NCBI RefSeq assembly: GCF_000314005.1
Contig: NZ_JH980292.1
Span: 3,508,121 to 3,572,120, forward strand
Direction: 5' to 3'
DNA from: Spirulina subsalsa PCC 9445
GTDB taxonomy: Bacteria > Cyanobacteriota > Cyanobacteriia > Cyanobacteriales > Spirulinaceae
DNA: 64,000 nt
Part shown: positions 27,087-35,190 of the stretch, in pieces
Layout: every line of letters begins with the position of its first letter
Numbering within the stretch: position 1 is the stretch's first letter
Notes under the pieces: generated by a model
What the model saw: the letters and a program-made list of their open reading frames with translations, nothing else
Databases searched by the model: none
What the model was told of the DNA's origin: nothing
Program-made: the position numbers and the translations under genes

Positions 27087-27149
27087 GGTGATTAAGGAAG
27101 TGGGCAGGAGCCAAGAGGCAAGAGTTTCAGCTATTCCCTATTCCCCACT

Positions 27150-27206
27150 CAGTTTCTTCTCAATCTCCCGGCAGAATCTTTGATGAGTCGGGAGAGAACG
27201 TCAACA
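27150..27206. repeat. Dispersed hairpin repeat, copy 2 (CTCCCGGCAGAATC family)
   Basis: Reads AGTTTCTTCTCAATCTCCCG, then GCAGAATCTTTGATGAGTCG and GGAGAGAACGTCA. The arms TCTCCCG and CGGGAGA pair perfectly. It lies between the infC promoter and the stop of the peptidoglycan-binding protein gene, so it probably ends that minus-strand transcript. Confidence 0.65.
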
Positions 27207-27215
27207 AAGCCCGAT

Positions 27216-28301
27216 CTAATAATTCCCTTGTACAACATCCCCCATACTTACCCCATAAAGCCGTTGAGCCGATTCTAAAGCCTGTTGGGTTTGGGGACCC
27301 CAAATGCCATCAACCGGACCACGATAAAAGCCACCTCGTTGGAGACGTTGCTGTAAGCTGCGTACTTGCTCGGCACTGATGGCGCTGCGCAGTTGGTTGA
27401 AGGTACTGCCTCCTACTTGTCCATCGACGGCTAAATTGCGATCGCGCTGAAAATTGCGCACCGCCGCTTCTGTTGCCTCATCGTACACCCCACTGGGAGC
27501 TTGGGCTAAATAACCTAAACTATTTAAGCGCTGTTGAATCTCCCGCACCTCGTCTCCCTGACTGCCGAGGCGCAAGAGGGGCGTAGTGGGGGCGGCGGCC
27601 ACTGGGGAGGCGGGGTTCGGGGTAGATTGAAGGGCGTTGAGGGTTTGCGCCCCCACAATGCCATCTACAGGTAATCCGCGCTGTTGTTGGAAACGTCGCA
27701 CCGCGGCCTCAGTTTGGTTGCCGAAGTAGCCTGTCATCGGGCCATTATAGACTCCTGCCCGTTGTAGTGCCTCTTGCAGGGTTCTGACTTGGGAATTGCG
27801 ATCGCCCTGACGTAACAAATTCGCTGTAATCCGGGGCGTGTTAGGCGTTACCGCCCCTTGTCGTTGATTTGAAATAACTTGATTTAAAATGACTTGAGTT
27901 TGGGGGCCAATCACCCCATCCGGGGTTAAACCATGCTCCCGTTGTAAGCGCATCACCGCTTCCCGCGTCGCTGGGCCGAAATACCCCGTTGGCGTTGCCC
28001 GCAAATAGCCTAAATTAGATAACTGAACTTGTACCGCTTGGACTTCGGAACCGCGATCGCCTTCTCTCAACAACATCATGGCACTGGCCAGAGCATCAGA
28101 AGACACCCCCCAGAGTCCCAGCACCATCCCGCCTAACACCATCCCAACCGCAACGAAACGACCTTTTCCCCGTCGCCACAAACCCGAACGACTCACCCCA
28201 CCCCCTGCTGGGGTTACATTGGGAGTAAGCATCAGAGAACCATCACCGTGATCATCCTCGTAGGCAAGGGCATGATGTAAATAAGCCAGGGATTCCATCA
28301 T
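27216..28301 (-). CDS. Membrane-anchored peptidoglycan-binding protein with repeated PG_binding_1 domains
   Basis: A 361-residue protein. After a short cytosolic head (MMESLAYLHHALAYED) there is one membrane segment (about residues 50-75, FVAVGMVLGGMVLGLWG), then four PG_binding_1-type repeats, each with the pattern LRxGDRGSEVQAVQxxLxxLGY...G.FGPATREAVMRLQREHGLTPDGVIG. Such domains hold proteins on the cell wall. No catalytic domain is attached. The ATG at 28301 is preferred over an upstream TTG because the MESLAYLH head is a recurrent cyanobacterial start and GGAAAA precedes it. Confidence 0.85.
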   Translation of the reverse strand: MMESLAYLHHALAYEDDHGDGSLMLTPNVTPAGGGVSRSGLWRRGKGRFVAVGMVLGGMVLGLWGVSSDALASAMMLLREGDRGSEVQAVQVQLSNLGYLRATPTGYFGPATREAVMRLQREHGLTPDGVIGPQTQVILNQVISNQRQGAVTPNTPRITANLLRQGDRNSQVRTLQEALQRAGVYNGPMTGYFGNQTEAAVRRFQQQRGLPVDGIVGAQTLNALQSTPNPASPVAAAPTTPLLRLGSQGDEVREIQQRLNSLGYLAQAPSGVYDEATEAAVRNFQRDRNLAVDGQVGGSTFNQLRSAISAEQVRSLQQRLQRGGFYRGPVDGIWGPQTQQALESAQRLYGVSMGDVVQGNY

Positions 28302-28421
28302 TTTCAGTTTTTCCGTACTATTAGTGACTGCGACCGATCCAGATTGCAACTAATCTGTAGCCTATTTTGCCACGCTCAGTCCGAATTGGAATCCCTTCCG
28401 TTGCATGAGTTCACAAACGGT

Positions 28422-28598
28422 TCAGATCACACCGGACTTTTGACAGAACAAGGCAAAACCCACCGCCGCCCCCGTAATCGCTAAAGCCACAAGGGGATGC
28501 TGTCCTTGGCTCACGGCGCAAGAGGTGACAATTCCCGCACCAACCATAGCAATCAGGGCAGATTCTAAGAGATTTTGATTTGAATTTTTGTTATACAT
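28422..28598 (-). CDS. Small hypothetical membrane protein (58 aa)
   Basis: An ATG-initiated 58-residue frame beginning MYNKNSNQNLLESALIAMVG with two hydrophobic stretches (about 13-30 and 36-52: LVALAITGAAVGFALF), typical of a small two-helix membrane protein. It ends in a TGA, well separated from neighbours. Codon use is compatible with a real gene (GCG ATT ACG GGG GCG), but I see no strong ribosome-binding site. I do not recognise a family; its function is unknown. Confidence 0.5.
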   Translation of the reverse strand: MYNKNSNQNLLESALIAMVGAGIVTSCAVSQGQHPLVALAITGAAVGFALFCQKSGVI

Positions 28599-28857
28599 CC
28601 CAGTTTTTGAGCAACAATCCGAAGGAATAAAAGGTAGACTTTAGGGTAGCATCGACCTTTTAGACTCCCCTCCTCTCACTCCGACTTTTGCAATCAAGCT
28701 TTACGTTTAGCGACGTTTCTTAACAATCCTAGGGAAATCTTAAATACAACGCCTTCTAGCGTTGTTATGTATAGTGTTAAGCATTGCAAGAACTTTAATC
28801 CCGTTCCCTCCGTCATCACTCATTTATGACGGTTCTCTAACTACTGTGAGGTTGTAG

Positions 28858-29493
28858 ATGAAATACTGGAAATCTTCCATGACAGTCTTAGCAGTCCTAG
28901 GCAGTGTCTTGGGGACTGAAACCGCGATCGCCCTTAATCAAAGCCATCGTCTGCTAAACTCCGAGCAAGGGGTGGAAGCCTCTGCCCCGACCCAGTTGGC
29001 TCAACGCTTTGATTCATGCCGCAGAGCCAATACTTCAATCTTCATCTATCGCGATCGCTCTCCGGAAAGACCCCTTGCCACAGTTCAAGCGAACGAGCAA
29101 ATTCAACTCGCAGAACAAAATCCCATAGGTGGCTGGATTGCCGTGAATGCCCCTGTACGGGGATTTGTCGAAGCCCGCTTTTTAACCCGATGTGATGATG
29201 GCGGTGATGATACATTGGTCGGTCCAATCACCCAGATTATGTCCTCGCGGTTGTGCGTCAACAATCGCCCCAGTTCCAACGCCGGACTCCCCATCTATAG
29301 TGAACCCCGCACCGGCTCCCGTACCATTGATCGGGTTTTTCGCGGCGAAGAAGTCACAGCCACCAACTATTCCTTAGATCGAAGAGCCGGCCGTTTATGG
29401 TTACGCATTAGCCGCCCAGTACCCGGCTGGGTAGACTACGGCAATTTAACCACAGGAGAAGTTAACTTTATCCCTTGTGCCTTACAAAACTGA
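28858..29493 (+). CDS. Secreted protein with bacterial SH3-like domains
   Basis: A 211-residue protein with a signal peptide (MKYWKSSMTVLAVLGSVLGT, Ala-rich cleavage around residue 25) and two SH3b-like segments: ANTSIFIYRDRSPERPLATVQANEQIQL...GWIAVNAPVRGFVEARFL and LCVNNRPSSNAGLPIYSEP...GWVDYGNL. Paired cysteines near the domain edges may form disulfides. SH3b domains usually bind cell-wall peptides. It stands alone with a GTGAGG ribosome-binding site and two terminators after it. Confidence 0.82.
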   Translation: MKYWKSSMTVLAVLGSVLGTETAIALNQSHRLLNSEQGVEASAPTQLAQRFDSCRRANTSIFIYRDRSPERPLATVQANEQIQLAEQNPIGGWIAVNAPVRGFVEARFLTRCDDGGDDTLVGPITQIMSSRLCVNNRPSSNAGLPIYSEPRTGSRTIDRVFRGEEVTATNYSLDRRAGRLWLRISRPVPGWVDYGNLTTGEVNFIPCALQN

Positions 29494-29516
29494 TCAACCC
29501 ATACAGATCAAGCTAT

Positions 29517-29543
29517 CCCCACCTGCGAGGGCGCGAGGTGGGG
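29517..29543 (+). terminator. Terminator-like hairpin after the SH3 gene
   Basis: Arms CCCCACCT (29517-29524) and AGGTGGGG (29536-29543) pair perfectly around an 11-nt loop, 24 bp after the stop. The following T tract is weak (TGTCTTCT). Confidence 0.55.
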
Positions 29544-29591
29544 GTGTCTTCTCCTAATCCCGGACTCGCCCGAGTCCACAGATCACCAAAG

Positions 29592-29617
29592 AGGGCTAGT
29601 ATCTAGCCCTTTTTTTA
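29592..29617 (+). terminator. Strong Rho-independent terminator
   Basis: Arms AGGGCTAG (29592-29599) and CTAGCCCT (29603-29610) around a 3-nt loop are followed by an unbroken run of T. It is the clearest intrinsic terminator in the window and insulates the large protease-like gene from the SH3 gene. Confidence 0.8.
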
Positions 29618-29757
29618 GCCCTATTTTAAATCTTGACACTTGTTTCATCTTGTGCATCAGTCAAATTACAGACCCCCCTGCACCAAATTTTCACCTTTTC
29701 CCAGAGAACCCTATAGAAAACAAAAACCTCAACCGGAAACAAAACCGGGAATCTACC

Positions 29758-32700
29758 ATGTTTATCGGACAACTCTTCTTTAACTTGTTTGGCAACAAAC
29801 AAAGCCTATCCCCCCAAGAAGAAACAGAAAACACCTACTTTCAGGCCTTCATCCTCGAACCCATCCTCACCCCCAGCGGCCTCATTGATGCCGGAGACGA
29901 CAGTTCAGATCCTGGCTGGATTGAACCCATCACCATTGAACCCCTCGACCTTCCAGAATCCGAACTCGAATCCCCTAGCCTCGAAGAAGTTGAGCAATTC
30001 CACGACAGCGAAACCGAACTAGAATCCGCTCTCTCTGAAAACCATTTTGAAATTGAAGACGAACTCGAAATCATACCCTACATTGAATTAGAACCCCAAT
30101 CTCCCTTTAACGCTGGAGTCTTCACCGTCGGTGATACAGGGACAGTCGAAATCGACTACCTCTTTGACGGCGGCAAATATCAATTTGAACTAGCCATCTT
30201 CAGCTTAGAAGGCATGGAAGACTTTGAACCCGGTTCCGAGGCCTTCATTGCCGAAGCTGCACGACGCGCCCTCTCTGAATCCGAATTCGGTCACATCGTC
30301 ATTCAAGACCGACTCGAAGGGGCAAAATTTGAAGGCCTAGGCAACCTTGGAGAAAATAACAACTGGAACTCTGGGGACTATTTAGGCGTGAAATCCTTCT
30401 CCATGCGGCCGGGGGATGAATTCGCTTTTATGTTAACCCCCAATGGGCGCATACAAGAGGTTTTGAATAACCCCAGTATTACTGGGACAAAAGCCCCCAT
30501 TTTCTCCTTGGGAACCGCTAATCCTGATGATATGTTCAACTTCGGGCAGATTGCCGATGTGACAGGGGATGGCAGTACCTTTGTCATGGAAGATGTCCAG
30601 TTTGGTCATCAGTGGTATGACGGGGACTACAACGATTTAATTTTCCAAGTTCGTGGGGCAACAGGTGAAGCACCCCTCATGGCCGACTTAATCGACCCGG
30701 CTATAGATTGGCGGGACAGTGATTTAGGTCAGGCTTTGATTAATTATGCCACCCGTTATGTGGAGGAAGTAGGCGTTGAGGATATTGGGTTGAGTTTCCA
30801 ACCCGAAGATCAACCCTTGGTCGGGATTATTGACACGGGATTTAGTGCAGATAATCCCGATTTAGACTATTCCAACATTACGTTAGGACGGGATTGGATT
30901 GATGGGGATGATAACCCCTTGTTGAGTGTTGGGGAAGGCAATGAACACGGAACCCATGTTTTAGGGATTATTGCGGCGCAACGAGACAACGACATTGGCA
31001 TTGATGGCATTAATCCCGATGCACCGATTTGGTTAGGTCGTGCAGTAGGTTCGGGTCAGTGGGCGAATTCTTTGGTGGAATTTGTCGATGCAGCCATTGA
31101 GTCGGGACAACCCAATGCGGTGGTCAATTTGAGTTTAGATTTAACTCAGATTGATGCTGAGGGGAATGTGACGACTCGTTATGAGTTTACACCAATGGAA
31201 CGGGCGGCCATTGAATATGCACGCCAGAATAATGTGTTGCTGGTGGTGGCGGCCGGGAATGATGGCGGTGTGATGTCGGCTTTGGGTCAGGCTTCTCAGG
31301 AGTTTGATAATATCATCACCGTTGGGGCGGCTCAACAGTTTGACCCGACGGCTTCCCCGTGGCAGGGTGCAGACCGGGCGGATTATTCGAGTTATGGCCG
31401 TGGCTTAGATTTGATGGCCTATGGGGGGACAACAGAAAATCCTCAATTGTCATTAACGGGGGAAGGAACCAGTGCTATGGCCGGAACTTCTGTAGCAACG
31501 GCAAAGGTAACGGGGGCGGTGTCTCAGGTTTGGGCAGCGAATCCGGGGTTAAGTTACCGTCAGGTGATTGAGATTTTGAAGCAGACGGCGACGGATTTGG
31601 GTGAGACGGGGTTTGATTTAGCCACAGGTGCAGGTTTGGTGAATATGATGGCGGCGGTGCATTTGGCGAAGGTGACGAAACCAGAGGAACACAGCACACC
31701 AAATATCCTGAGTCCTGAAACTTGGAGTGGTGAAGGTGTCTTTACGCCAGGTGAGCGGGCTGTCCAAAATGTGGTTGTACCTCCAGAATGGCGACGCTGG
31801 TATTACGGTTGGTTGGATTCAAGCAACCCTGCTGATACGTTTTCTTTCCGACTTGATGAACCGACATCACTACAGTTTTCACTGGACTTTCTAGGAAGTG
31901 CTGTTCTTCGCAGGAATGGTCAAGTTATTCTAACGGGTAAAGATGACAATGGAGACGGTATACTTTACGCCGGTGCAAACGGAAAACTCCCTCCTGGCAA
32001 CTATGTTCTAACGGTTGATCGCAGCAACTATTCCAAAGTTGATCAATATAGGTTGATCATGAACTTTGTTGATGGTAGTCAGGGTGGAGAAGATCCTGTG
32101 GTTGAGTTTCTACCCGCCAAACAAGTCATTCAGCCCCAACCAATTCCAAATCCCTGGCAGAATCCCCAACCCACTCCGAGTCCAACTCCCCAACCCACTC
32201 CGACTCCATCGCCCTCAGCAGAGGAGATAGCTGCTAAGGAACGGGCCATTGAGGAGGTTCGTGCCGTCTATGAAGCGAACCTTGAGCGTCTGGGCAATTC
32301 ACGACGAGATATCCAAATCTTCGAGCAGGCATTTGATGGAGTGAATATGCCTGCGGTTCAATACTTTGATGGCGGATATATCATTTGGAATGGTCAGAAA
32401 GCAATTCCCTACTTTAACGGGACTGGGAAAGCGTTACCCAATATTGATTTACCTTCGACCGTTAAGCCGATTTGGGATGTTGTTAAACCAAGCAATGTAG
32501 TTAAGGTTCCCGATGGTCGTCACACTTATCCTAATATGCGGGGCAGTAGCGAATACTGGGTGGAGTTAAACGGGACTAAAAACGATATTAGTTTGGCGGC
32601 ACGGGATACAACCCTAGTTCATCCTGACTTGCGCACCACTGTCTATCGTGACCTCGGTGGGGGACGGATGCAACAGGTTCCCTTGACTGACATCAATTCT

Positions 32701-34464
32701 GATGACAATTATCTAAATTACAAAAATTTGCCACCCGGAAAATATCTCATCAAGATGGATGTTGAGCAGAATAAAGCTAACATTCCTTATCGGATGATTG
32801 TGAATTTAGACCAAGCTGGGGATACCTTGGCGAAAGCTCGGAATTTAGATCGAGAGTATGGCAAGATTGATGGTAAACGCATCATTGTCAGCGACCACGT
32901 GGGTCTCCCCCAGGGTGACAAAGATTTATATACTTTTACCACGAGTAACTTCCAAACCAACTTACAGTTTGCTGTTCGCAGTTTATACAGTGATTTGAAT
33001 GAAGAAACCAAGAGTCAGTTACTAGATGGTGACATCAAAATGCGGTTGTTGGATGCTAATGGGAATGAAGTCTTTTCCGTTGACTCTGCCAATCGTAAGC
33101 CTACCTTTGCAGCCCAGATGCTGAAACCTAATAGCAAATACTATGTTGAAGTTACGGCTAAAAACGGTTCTCGGACTAACTACGATTTGGTGTTGAATTT
33201 TGAGCAACTCTGGGCACCAGCTGGGCGACATGAGTTTAAGGGGTTGACTGACCAACTTGAGTATAATTTCCGAGTAGACAGTAATGCGACAGATCGCACC
33301 CTACATACAGCTGTACGGGATTCTCGTGGTCAGACAATTAGCTCCATTCACTATACTTCAACAATCTACCGACGACAGAATGGGCAATGGATTCCTGTAA
33401 ATCCCACTAGCACTGGTAATAGTGTCTTGATGTATAATTCTCTTCCTACGGGTGAGTATCGGGTTGTGATGAATCCTAAGCCATCAATGCCTTCATCTGT
33501 TTACACCTTTGTTCATAACTTGGATCAAGCAGGGCAGACTCGATCTGATGCGAGGAATTTGGGCAACATTGGAGGAAAACGAGTTACCGTAAATGATCAC
33601 GTCGGAATGCCAACTGGTGATTTAGACTACTATAAATTCTCCACTGGTTCGGATCCTCGACTTTTACAATTTGCTGTTCGTCATCCTAGTGGTGCTGGTA
33701 GCTTGCCTCTAGAAGGAGATGTTGAGTTTATCTTGTATGACAACAATGGCACGGTGTTGAAGCGGGTCAATTCTCAAAATCGTAATTCAATCTATGACAC
33801 ATACGAATTGAAAGCAAACAGCGAATACTATGTTCGGATCAAGCCTCAATCTGGTCATCTTGGAAACTATCAGTTAGTCTTGAATGCAAAAGAGAAGTTG
33901 GCTTCTAATGTGGGGAATACTCCCAATCCAAATTATCTTTATCGAGAGCAGGACTACCTAAATACCTTATACCAGGATGGAACTGGAAACGTCATTAGTT
34001 CTCGACGTGCTGATGGTTATCACGATACAGGACGAGCAATGGATTCCTATGGTGGACATCCAAATAGTGCAATCTATGCTCTAGTGGGTGGAGAAGTCAT
34101 TGAAGCAAAAAATGGGAAAGAGTTTTTCGGAAATAAGGTCTTGTCACATTGGGCTTATAATGGCACTGTTGCTATTTACAACAAAGAGCTAAACAAGACG
34201 TTTATTTATTGGCACTTAGCTGAAGGATCGATCGACGAAAGTATGAAAGGTAAGACTATCGAACCAGGAACCTTTATCGGACGAGAAGGTAATACAGGTT
34301 ATAGCTTTGGTGCTCATACGCATGTAGAAGTACATAATGGTCGTGTAAACGTCAATATGTCTAATCGCAATGCACCTCAAGCACCTGCAAATTCTGGTCG
34401 TTTACATATTCCAACTATCTTTCAAGAGGCTGTTCGTAAGGGCTTAGTCAAGTTACACAAATAG
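29758..34464 (+). CDS. Giant DUF4114 - subtilisin (S8) - PPC - LytM/M23 fusion protein
   Basis: 1568 residues from the ATG at 29758; a TTG 36 codons upstream is less likely. Domain order: acidic N-terminal region (1-110); DUF4114 (about 115-300, ending FGHQWYDGDYNDLIFQV); subtilisin-like protease with Asp359 (GIIDTGF), His397 (NEHGTHVLGIIAA) and Ser578 (AGTSVATAKV), a complete triad; a PPC-type beta domain (about 650-770); a Pro-Thr-Ser linker (796-821); further PPC-like domains with the repeated sequence NLDQAGDTLAKARNL; and a C-terminal M23 domain with His1422, Asp1429 (HDTGRAMD) and His1520/His1522 (HTHVEVH). No classical signal peptide is seen. Export is inferred from the domains. It would be a surface or secreted enzyme cutting protein and possibly peptidoglycan. 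Confidence 0.9.
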   Translation: MFIGQLFFNLFGNKQSLSPQEETENTYFQAFILEPILTPSGLIDAGDDSSDPGWIEPITIEPLDLPESELESPSLEEVEQFHDSETELESALSENHFEIEDELEIIPYIELEPQSPFNAGVFTVGDTGTVEIDYLFDGGKYQFELAIFSLEGMEDFEPGSEAFIAEAARRALSESEFGHIVIQDRLEGAKFEGLGNLGENNNWNSGDYLGVKSFSMRPGDEFAFMLTPNGRIQEVLNNPSITGTKAPIFSLGTANPDDMFNFGQIADVTGDGSTFVMEDVQFGHQWYDGDYNDLIFQVRGATGEAPLMADLIDPAIDWRDSDLGQALINYATRYVEEVGVEDIGLSFQPEDQPLVGIIDTGFSADNPDLDYSNITLGRDWIDGDDNPLLSVGEGNEHGTHVLGIIAAQRDNDIGIDGINPDAPIWLGRAVGSGQWANSLVEFVDAAIESGQPNAVVNLSLDLTQIDAEGNVTTRYEFTPMERAAIEYARQNNVLLVVAAGNDGGVMSALGQASQEFDNIITVGAAQQFDPTASPWQGADRADYSSYGRGLDLMAYGGTTENPQLSLTGEGTSAMAGTSVATAKVTGAVSQVWAANPGLSYRQVIEILKQTATDLGETGFDLATGAGLVNMMAAVHLAKVTKPEEHSTPNILSPETWSGEGVFTPGERAVQNVVVPPEWRRWYYGWLDSSNPADTFSFRLDEPTSLQFSLDFLGSAVLRRNGQVILTGKDDNGDGILYAGANGKLPPGNYVLTVDRSNYSKVDQYRLIMNFVDGSQGGEDPVVEFLPAKQVIQPQPIPNPWQNPQPTPSPTPQPTPTPSPSAEEIAAKERAIEEVRAVYEANLERLGNSRRDIQIFEQAFDGVNMPAVQYFDGGYIIWNGQKAIPYFNGTGKALPNIDLPSTVKPIWDVVKPSNVVKVPDGRHTYPNMRGSSEYWVELNGTKNDISLAARDTTLVHPDLRTTVYRDLGGGRMQQVPLTDINSDDNYLNYKNLPPGKYLIKMDVEQNKANIPYRMIVNLDQAGDTLAKARNLDREYGKIDGKRIIVSDHVGLPQGDKDLYTFTTSNFQTNLQFAVRSLYSDLNEETKSQLLDGDIKMRLLDANGNEVFSVDSANRKPTFAAQMLKPNSKYYVEVTAKNGSRTNYDLVLNFEQLWAPAGRHEFKGLTDQLEYNFRVDSNATDRTLHTAVRDSRGQTISSIHYTSTIYRRQNGQWIPVNPTSTGNSVLMYNSLPTGEYRVVMNPKPSMPSSVYTFVHNLDQAGQTRSDARNLGNIGGKRVTVNDHVGMPTGDLDYYKFSTGSDPRLLQFAVRHPSGAGSLPLEGDVEFILYDNNGTVLKRVNSQNRNSIYDTYELKANSEYYVRIKPQSGHLGNYQLVLNAKEKLASNVGNTPNPNYLYREQDYLNTLYQDGTGNVISSRRADGYHDTGRAMDSYGGHPNSAIYALVGGEVIEAKNGKEFFGNKVLSHWAYNGTVAIYNKELNKTFIYWHLAEGSIDESMKGKTIEPGTFIGREGNTGYSFGAHTHVEVHNGRVNVNMSNRNAPQAPANSGRLHIPTIFQEAVRKGLVKLHK

Positions 34465-34491
34465 ACAATACCTGCCCTTACTCTAGAGTAA

Positions 34492-34618
34492 TTAGAGCTT
34501 GCTGAAAAAGTCCGAGAGTTGGTTAATCGGGACTCGGGAATAGGCATTTGTGCCAGTTTTAGATGATCTATTCCCTGTCCCCTAACTCCACGAGCAAAGT
34601 TATTCAGCAAGCCCTAAA
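34492..34618. repeat. Complete MITE-like element (AGGGCTTGCTGAATAA family)
   Basis: The left terminal repeat TTAGAGCTTGCTGAAAAAG and right terminal repeat TTATTCAGCAAGCCCTAA are inverted copies. The 127-bp interior contains TCCGAGAGTTGG, TGTGCCAGTTTTAGATGATC and CTAACTCCACGAGCAAAG, with no coding capacity. It fits exactly between the stop codons of two convergent genes. It serves as the reference copy for the fragments at 8466, 9603 and 25703. Confidence 0.72.
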
Positions 34619-34620
34619 TA

Positions 34621-35112
34621 TCAATCATCATTAATGCGGTCTGCATTGCCTGATTTGACCCAACCCCGTTGATTACTCCCCGGAAGACGGACTTCTTGCC
34701 ATCTGCCATCACTACTGGTTCTTAAAACAATCATTTCTTGATTGTAGGCAACGCCGCCAATGCGTTCAGCATCATCAGCCCCGGTAGCCCGCAGACTTAA
34801 CCCATCGGGCCAGTTTACCCGAGCGCGATAGGCTCCGGGTTCCAAGGTTTCGGTTTCCGGTTCTGCCGCTTGCGGTTCTGGGGAGGGTTGCGGTGCAGGG
34901 GCGGCGGGGGAGGGGGGGGTTTGGGCGGCGGGGGAAGGACTCGGCGAAGGACTCGGCGAGGGTTGAGGGCGTTCTTCCGGGAAAATGGGACGGGCGGGGG
35001 TGCTAGTCATGCCACTTAAAACATAGTACCCGGCAATAAAACCACTTATCCCGAAGAGAATTAAACCGGAAAAAATTCCGAGAAAAAATTGTGCTAGACC
35101 AGTTAAATTCAT
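34621..35112 (-). CDS. Membrane-anchored SH3-domain protein with Pro-rich linker
   Basis: A 163-residue protein starting MNLTGLAQFFLGIFSGLILF, a single N-terminal membrane helix. A linker rich in Pro, Ser and Ala follows (PSPSPSPSPSPAA...), then a C-terminal SH3b domain (ARVNWPDGLSLRATGADDAERIGGV...GRWQEVRLPGSNQRGWVKSGN). It probably sits on the periplasmic face of the membrane and touches the cell wall or a partner. ATG at 35112; an upstream TTG would add seven residues. It is the last gene after the ycf46 block, 79 bp downstream on the minus strand, and ends against the MITE-like element. Confidence 0.78.
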   Translation of the reverse strand: MNLTGLAQFFLGIFSGLILFGISGFIAGYYVLSGMTSTPARPIFPEERPQPSPSPSPSPSPAAQTPPSPAAPAPQPSPEPQAAEPETETLEPGAYRARVNWPDGLSLRATGADDAERIGGVAYNQEMIVLRTSSDGRWQEVRLPGSNQRGWVKSGNADRINDD

Positions 35113-35190
35113 AAGGATTTTAGGGGGAGACAATCAGGGGTTAGCAATTTATACAAGATTTTAACCGCAGGTGATGTTTGTGCCAAAGCA

